Below, one piece after another: positions 9,666 to 15,259 of a DNA stretch of 15,259 bases. Source of the DNA: Obelidium mucronatum (taxonomy: Eukaryota; Chytridiomycota; Chytridiomycetes; Chytridiales; Chytriomycetaceae). The translations under genes were made by a program, and so were the position numbers. The DNA is taken from the NCBI GenBank assembly GCA_025765595.1, contig JAIVFH010000543.1, positions 1 to 15,259 of the forward strand, written 5' to 3'. The notes under the pieces were generated by a model that was given only the letters and a program-made list of their open reading frames with translations, had not been told where the DNA came from and made no database searches. How positions within the stretch are numbered: position 1 is the first letter of the stretch; each line of letters starts with the position of its first letter.

Positions 9666-12600
9666 TTACTTTGATGGTTTCTCGATACTAAAGAAAGGCT
9701 TTAGCTTGGTTAAACTTTGGTCAAGAGCAAATGTAACCTTATTTTTCAGTTCTTCCAGCTCATCCATGAAAGAACCATCAAAGCTGGACAACTCAACTGG
9801 AGCAGTACTACTGTTAAAAACGTGCCACATCTTAGTATTTGTTCCAAACCTTTCAGTCTTTCCACTTCTCGCTCTAGGTTGGAGACTTTTTCTCGCAGTG
9901 CATTTCGTTCCACGACAATTTCTCCAAGACCTCCTCTCATCTCCGCCATATTAGCTTCAGCGCGCAAACTTGATCTATAACCATCTTCGTTGACGCCATC
10001 TGCCTGCAAATACTGTGCGAGTTGGTTTTTGACTTGATTGCATTGGGCTCGCCACATTTCCATCTAAAGAGCCTTAATGATGCGCGAATATATGGGAGCT
10101 CAAATCAATTTTTACCTCTCGGCGAAGCTTGCGAACCTCTCCCGGACTTTCGGCGGATTTGTCCGACCCACTTGATAAGGTACGTATGATTTCATCTTTT
10201 TCTGCCAACTGACCCCTCTTCGATTTACATGAGAAACGATGACAAGGAAATAGTTTAAAATTACCAAATGTGCTATATCTTCGGCATCTCGTATGCGTCG
10301 TGATCGCCCTTCTTCCCTAAAACTACCAGAATCTGGAGAATCGCCTCGATCCGGACTATCATCTCTACCATGCCGACGACGTAGCATAGCCACTTCTTTT
10401 TGGAGACTTTCGTTTGCCGCTTCAATTTCTTTGATTTGTTGTATAAGTCGTTTTATCTTTTCTGCATCCTTTTTAGTTTGATTCCTAAGCTTGTTATTCT
10501 CTTCTTCAACTCTAAAGTGAGATTTGGTCATTAGCATCTAAAGCCAATGGAAGCCGCTTACTTCATGGCCTGAGCGTCTGAAACAGCTTTAGCCTTGGCT
10601 ACTTCAACAGCTTCTGTTTTTTCCTTCCGCAACAACTTGATTTCTTTGGACATTTCCATGTATTTTAGGTTACTGATGGTTCCTCCAGCACCTTTCTTGA
10701 ACTGTTCATTTCAATCTTGAGCTTTTCGGCAGCGTTGGATAAATGATCAATTACAACAGCTAATTCATCTTTCGTTTTGTTTGCCAGCAACCGCGACGTC
10801 GATGTTCTCAGTTGTGTGTAAGTTATGTTTAATCCGGGAATTTCATTGGTGGCTCGTTTCGCATTCTCGCAGCTGCTAGCTCTGATTGTGCCCTCATAGA
10901 CTATAATTTTTAAGTCATTTCAAACCTTATTCTTAACACTTACATCCTCCATATCTGCAGCTCGTCTCTCCATTCTTTCTGCCTCGGCAATAGCCTTTTC
11001 CTTGTCGAACTTTACCTCCACTAGAGTTTGCTCTACTTTAAATTTCTCATCTTCTACGTCTTGAATGCGTTGTAACAGGTCTTTAATTCTGGATTCAAGC
11101 ATTGGTACAACGTGGGCAGATTTTTCTCCTTTCTTGGCAGTACGATCAAACCCAAGATCATCGGCTTTTCCTTTCTTGATATTTTGCTTCTCTTCCCTTT
11201 CATTCGAGCTGTTTTCGTCGTCTGAATCAGATGCCTTCGAGGTTTTACGACTGGATCCATCGTTTTCAAGTTCTTCAAGTTCCTCTTTGAGCCTCTTGTT
11301 TGCTCGTTTCAACTCTTTAACCTCTTTGAGTCTTTCTACTTCCGCTACTCGTTTCCAATGGTCCACACTCTTTTCTAATTCGCAGTTTCGCGTTGGAGCT
11401 TGTTCAGAGAATCAAGGGTTTTCACCAAGCGTCTTCGAATACATGCTTCTTCTGGAGTCAAATCTGGGTCATCGGGAGATAAATTCAAATTTGCATCATC
11501 ATCTTCGGTTCTTTGAGTCGAAGTCGTGGTTCTTGTAGATGCGGTGGTATCACTGGGGCGGCTGCTACCGCTTGCATAACTTGTTTCGGATTCTGCGCCA
11601 TGATGCGCTGGTAGCATCACTATGTCTTTGTTTTGACTCTCTTGCTCGCGGCGGTGATGTTGGTGTTGCGCTTCCAAAGCTGCAATTGCCGCTGAGGCAG
11701 TCCAGACAGAGCCGACAACTTTTTTGAAGCTTCGAGTTTTCAGCTTGAAGTCGAGAAGGGAGTCTTTGAGGGACTTTTCACGAGAAATTGCCTCGTTAAG
11801 TTCGTTTGTCTGTTTCAATGAGTTAATACGCAATAATGATCCGCAACAACATCAACCTTTCATTTAGCTTGGATTTCATCAGTTCAGCCTTCTTTGAAGT
11901 TTCTTTTCAGACTCCCATCGCTCCTTCGCCATATCTGCGGCATGCTTCTTCTCTTCTTCAACCAATTTTGCAAACCTCTTTCCTTTATCGCTTTCATTAT
12001 TGTGATCACCCCTTCCGTCAGGTTGCATTCGGCTCGAGCCGGAACGAGAATGGCCCTCTTGTCTCTCTCCTTCTCTCGAGACTCATGAGCAAGCTTTTTC
12101 AGGGCTTTTTGAGCGTCCTTGTTTTGCTCTTGGAGTTTTTCAATAAGGCGCTCCTTTTTGTCTGATTATGGAATGGTTAGTCAAGCCAGCGCGTCAAATC
12201 CCGTTTGAGTATACCTAATTCAAACGTTACTTTAAGAATCGATTCTTGCAATGATTTTTCGGATTTCTTGTGAGCTTCAATAGTCTTCGTCAATCTATAA
12301 ATCAATGATTAATAATCTTCAGATTAGTCAGGTTGCTGCTTACTTGCTGACTTGTGACTCCAGGTGAGAAATGCGCTTCATATCTGTCACTCCCATATCA
12401 TTTGCATTGGATGCAAGACTGCGAAAAACAGACATTAAACCGAAATCCAAACAATAAAAGGACGTACTTTTCATTACTCTCCCGAATGCGAGTTTCAGCA
12501 ACACTCTCTGCCGTTTTAATAAGCGTATCCTTTAACTGGGCAATGGCGTCTTTCATATTTCCAATCTTCGCATCCCTCTTTTGGATCTCTCTATTGAGCT

Positions 12601-15259
12601 TTGAAATATGATCCTGCAATCCACGTGACTTTTGTATTTCTTCAGCAGCTTCAGCTGCCAACGCGAGTTCTTTTTCATTCAGATGGAGGTCTCTCTTTAA
12701 AGCTTCAATTTGAGTTTCATACTCGTGGTGTGACGCGTTTCGGATTGACAGTTCATGGCGTAGGTGGTGTATTTCTGTTTCAGACGTTTCAAGGTGATGT
12801 TTGTGCGCTTGCTTGAGGTTGGAGTACTTGGAACGCAGATTGGCGAGTTCTTCGTCCTGAGAAGCATACATTTCAGAAAACATTCAGTAAAATTCAAACG
12901 AAATACCTTGATTTTCAGCAATGATTCCATTTCTTGAATTGCTTCTGTGTGGCTTTCACTGTTTAACAGTGCAGTTTAAGCATGTAAGTTAAACGCCACA
13001 GTCGGATATACTTACAGATCTTTGTTTGCAGAAAGCAAATTCTGTGGTACTTCATGCGGATTTTTAAGCTTGCTAACTTGTCTGTCGCTCAGCTGTTGAT
13101 AACCTCTGTCAGGTTTCTGATCTCAGCTTGCTCGTTCTGCAAATTCAACATCAATGAGCAGATGGACAGTGTAAGAGAAAAAGAATACCTCTTCTTTTAT
13201 AGCCATGTCTTTTCGACGATCTTTGATGATTTCTCGGTATCTTTCAACGAGTTCATCTTTTTGGAGAGTTGACGTTGGAGTGAGTTTATGACTTCCTGAG
13301 CACTTTTCATTGCTTCGCCCTCTCTTTTCCTGACCAATTGCCTTGTTTTCGAATCTGAAAAGATCAATGTAAGATTGATGTTAACCATCAAATCCTAACC
13401 GTATTCAGTGAACCCTTCCCCGTTTCGAAGATCATTCCTCGCCACGTCGATTCTCAACTCTGTTATATGTGCCTCTCGCTCTTGAATACGTTCTCCTGCG
13501 TTGGCTAGCTTGTCTTTCAACTTTTCGACTTTTGTTTCCAAGCTAGAGATTTTAATTCTTGGGCAGTCAAAAGGCGACTGCGCTCCACAAGCATTCGAAG
13601 GGCAGCCTCTAGTTGATGACTGACAGGAAGCTTCGATCAGGAAGTGTGTTTAAGCTAAAATAGAGTTACTAAGATATGATAGGGTCATCAGATCACCTAC
13701 GTCAGCCAATGAGGCGGCATGGAAGATTTGCTCCCTTTCCGCTTCGAGTTGTTGAATAATGTGTTCCATGTCTTCTGGCGCTTTTCCCATTCTAATTGTT
13801 TGTCGTCAACCTCAATCTGTGTCGAACAAAGTTGATCCTCAAGCTGTCGCACGCGATCCATATGATTCGCCAAATTGGCTTCGGCATTGATTCTTGAATG
13901 CTTTTGAAAATCCAGGTCTCGCGACAAACGAAGGTTAGATATCTGCAAAGTAGCCATTCTGGATTGCCAAGAAACAATTCGTTCAGATGCAGTAGAAGGG
14001 TCTTTCAAGGAATCAATCAGCTCAGAAAGAGATTTGATAGTACCCTCCTGCTCAGCGATTGTATCTATGTTACAGGTTTAGTTCGGCATGAAACGCATAT
14101 CTCATGGGATTTCACCTTCAAAGCTTCGTTTTTGTCCTTCGATTTCGCCAATTTTGTCTTCCACATCTTTTTTACGTGAATCCAAGCTTTGAACCAATGT
14201 ACATGTTCGTTCGTGTTTGTCAAGAGTGACCTGTCCCGCGATTCTGGTTCGCATGTCACTCACAGCCTTTTGCAAATTACGCAGACTGTTTCTGGAATCA
14301 ATCTTCACTTGAAACAGATTTGCATCGCGTTCATCAACCGCTCTTTCCAATTTGACTACGCGGTTCTCCAACCGCAGGCATTTTGTCTGTTGAGTCTCCA
14401 GCTTTCTGACGACGCTTGATTCACTCATTTGAAGTGCCAAAATATGATGATGGAGCTTTCCAATGAGGAGTTTTTCATCCCCTTCCATTTGCAGCTCTTG
14501 AATCGTCGCGCGAAGAATTGCCTTTTCTTTTTCGTCTTGTGAACGGAGGTGAAGCAAGTCTGCCGTTTGCGTTGACGCTATATCAGCCAGCTCCTTATCT
14601 AAACGAATGCATGACAAGTCAAAATATCGGAAATATCAGATATTGTAAACTCACACTTCAGCACATCGGCATTAATTTGGCAATGGCTTCTTTTTGCAGT
14701 TTATGCTCTTGTACGATTTGATCATACTCTTCTCGCACAACTGCTCCTTCCAGCGCAGTTCGTAATTCAACTTGAGACTCCTTCAGCTTCAGATTGCTTT
14801 CAGCAGCCTCAAGATACGATTTTTCCAAACTATCAAGGCGATCTTTCAATTGCGCTTCATTGGCTTCCAAAGCCTTGCATTTGTTCTCGGCAATCTCTGA
14901 TCTCTTTCTCATTACATCCTGAGCAACTCCAGTTTTATAGTTTATCGTGTGTTTCGATAAGATGGGCTTTAGCTTGAATATCATTCTAAAATTGCAGGAT
15001 TTTAACTGATTGTCTGATGAACAATATTACCCTGAAAAACCAAGCTCTTTCAGAGATTCCTCAAGGACTAGAAACAGATTTTTGAGATTCATAGAGCTCT
15101 ATCTCCAATCCTTTTATGCGATCTTCAGCGATCGCAAGTTTGCTGGAGTCAGATTCTCGTTTCTCGCGATCCGCAATCCGTTTGCTCGCGATCCAACAGA
15201 ACCTTTGTTTTGAAACATACAAATCCAGCTTGTTCTGCAGTGCCGTGAAATTGATTTTG
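9666..15259 (-). CDS. CEP290: CEP290, C-terminal part (5' end outside window), frame broken at many sites
   Basis: CEP290 is a very long coiled-coil protein of the ciliary transition zone that links axoneme to membrane and gates the cilium. Proposed exons (minus strand): 15259-15031, 14985-14655, 14598-14116, 14064-13697, 13654-13400, 13354-13189, 13136-13016, 12958-12907, 12856-12468, 12418-12344, 12294-12215, 12161-11857, 11809-10944, 10900-10562, 10511-10265, 10208-10116, 10063-9850 and 9796-9666. Together they cover roughly 1,580 residues. Identity rests on collinear matches to vertebrate CEP290: KELADIAST...GDEKLLIGKLHHH, LSELIDSLKD...RIVSWQSRM, the HQLEAALR block, INSLQRQLSKK/DELVERYREII, EKLKIE/NEQFKKGAG, and a C-terminus of VELSSFDGSFMDELEELKNK. 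Almost all of it is heptad coiled coil, with Ser/Asp-rich insertions at about 11450-11668, 11108-11270 and 10290-10380. Fourteen or fifteen points need one extra base to keep frame, yet exon phases close once those are allowed. This could be sequence error or decay. Confidence 0.9.
10280..10380 (-). other. Low-complexity SP/RD-rich linker inside CEP290
   Basis: Within the CEP290 exon 10511-10265 the coiled coil gives way to RRRHGRDDSPDRGDSPDSGS followed by a basic segment. DSPDRG/DSPDSG is a short imperfect repeat with two Ser-Pro sites. It looks like a disordered, phosphorylatable hinge; vertebrate CEP290 as I recall it has none at this point. Confidence 0.6.
11108..11270 (-). other. Acidic/serine then lysine-rich linker inside CEP290
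   Basis: In the long exon 11809-10944 a stretch rich in Ser, Asp and Glu (SDSDDENSSNEREE) turns into a basic one (KKGKADD, RTAKKGEK). It separates two coiled-coil blocks. Composition predicts disorder. It is coding, because the frame is open and continuous on both sides. Confidence 0.6.
11450..11668 (-). other. His/Ser/Thr-rich linker inside CEP290
   Basis: About 73 residues containing HQHHRREQ, a Ser/Thr-rich run (SGSSRPSDTTASTRTTTSTQ) and an acidic proline-containing tail (SPDDPDLTPEE) interrupt the coiled coil. It appears to be a lineage-specific insertion relative to vertebrate CEP290. Frame and flanking heptads support that it is translated. Confidence 0.6.

Noticed and set aside
14916..14985. 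The alternative open frame reading MIFKLKPILSKHTINYKTGVA at the start of a CEP290 exon
   Set aside because: It avoids two breaks but is basic and not coiled-coil. The frame reading NDIQAKAHLIETHDKL then IKLELLR fits CEP290 heptads better. It is not fully excluded.
10700..15110. Programmed -1 ribosomal frameshifting or an altered genetic code to explain the CEP290 breaks
   Set aside because: Too many sites, no consistent slippery heptamer, and TAA, TAG and TGA all serve as normal stops in the intact genes.
1..15259. Mobile elements, CRISPR arrays, tRNA/rRNA genes, long direct or inverted repeats
   Set aside because: None seen. T-rich tracts such as 6149-6164 and 7241-7250 are intron polypyrimidine tracts or simple runs.

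Overview
The window reads as nuclear DNA of a compact, intron-rich eukaryote. Genes are 80-200 bp apart and spliced with short GT-AG introns of 42-124 nt, most of them 45-70 nt. Several introns carry fungal-type CTAAC/TACTAAC branch sites, and AATAAA signals follow several stop codons. The gene set combines a fungal-style KUP/HAK potassium transporter, IAH1-like esterases and a long CEP290 gene for the ciliary transition zone. A flagellated (zoosporic, chytrid-like) fungus is the best guess; the lineage is inference. TAA, TAG and TGA are all used as stops, so the code looks standard.

Layout. At the left edge, the first 58 codons of an unrecognised gene run off the window on the minus strand (1-176). 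Four plus-strand genes follow: two tandem IAH1-like SGNH hydrolases (232-1277 and 1365-2353), a pirin (2436-3621) and a 12-exon KUP/HAK potassium transporter with a long disordered N-terminus (3821-7232). Two minus-strand genes fill the rest: a complete 10-exon acetyl-CoA transporter of the SLC33A1/AT-1 family (7381-9483) and the 3' portion of CEP290 (9666 to beyond 15259), 18 exons or parts of exons covering very roughly the last 1,580 residues.

Exon models were built by hand from splice consensus, reading phase and remembered family sequence. The esterases, transporter genes and most exons close perfectly in phase. Two genes do not. Pirin needs one extra base in a T4 run. CEP290 needs one extra base at 14-15 places, about half of them at runs of three or more A on the coding strand, although homology and splice sites are preserved throughout. 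These breaks are strongly concentrated in CEP290, and this is the most interesting signal in the window. They may be homopolymer errors in a long-read assembly, a recently decaying CEP290, or (least likely) something corrected at the RNA level.

The genes do not form an obvious pathway. The esterases look secreted or membrane-anchored, pirin is probably a nuclear or cytosolic metal-binding protein, the KUP protein imports K+, SLC33A1 supplies acetyl-CoA to the ER/Golgi lumen, and CEP290 builds the ciliary gate. No RNA genes, mobile elements, CRISPR arrays or long repeats were seen.
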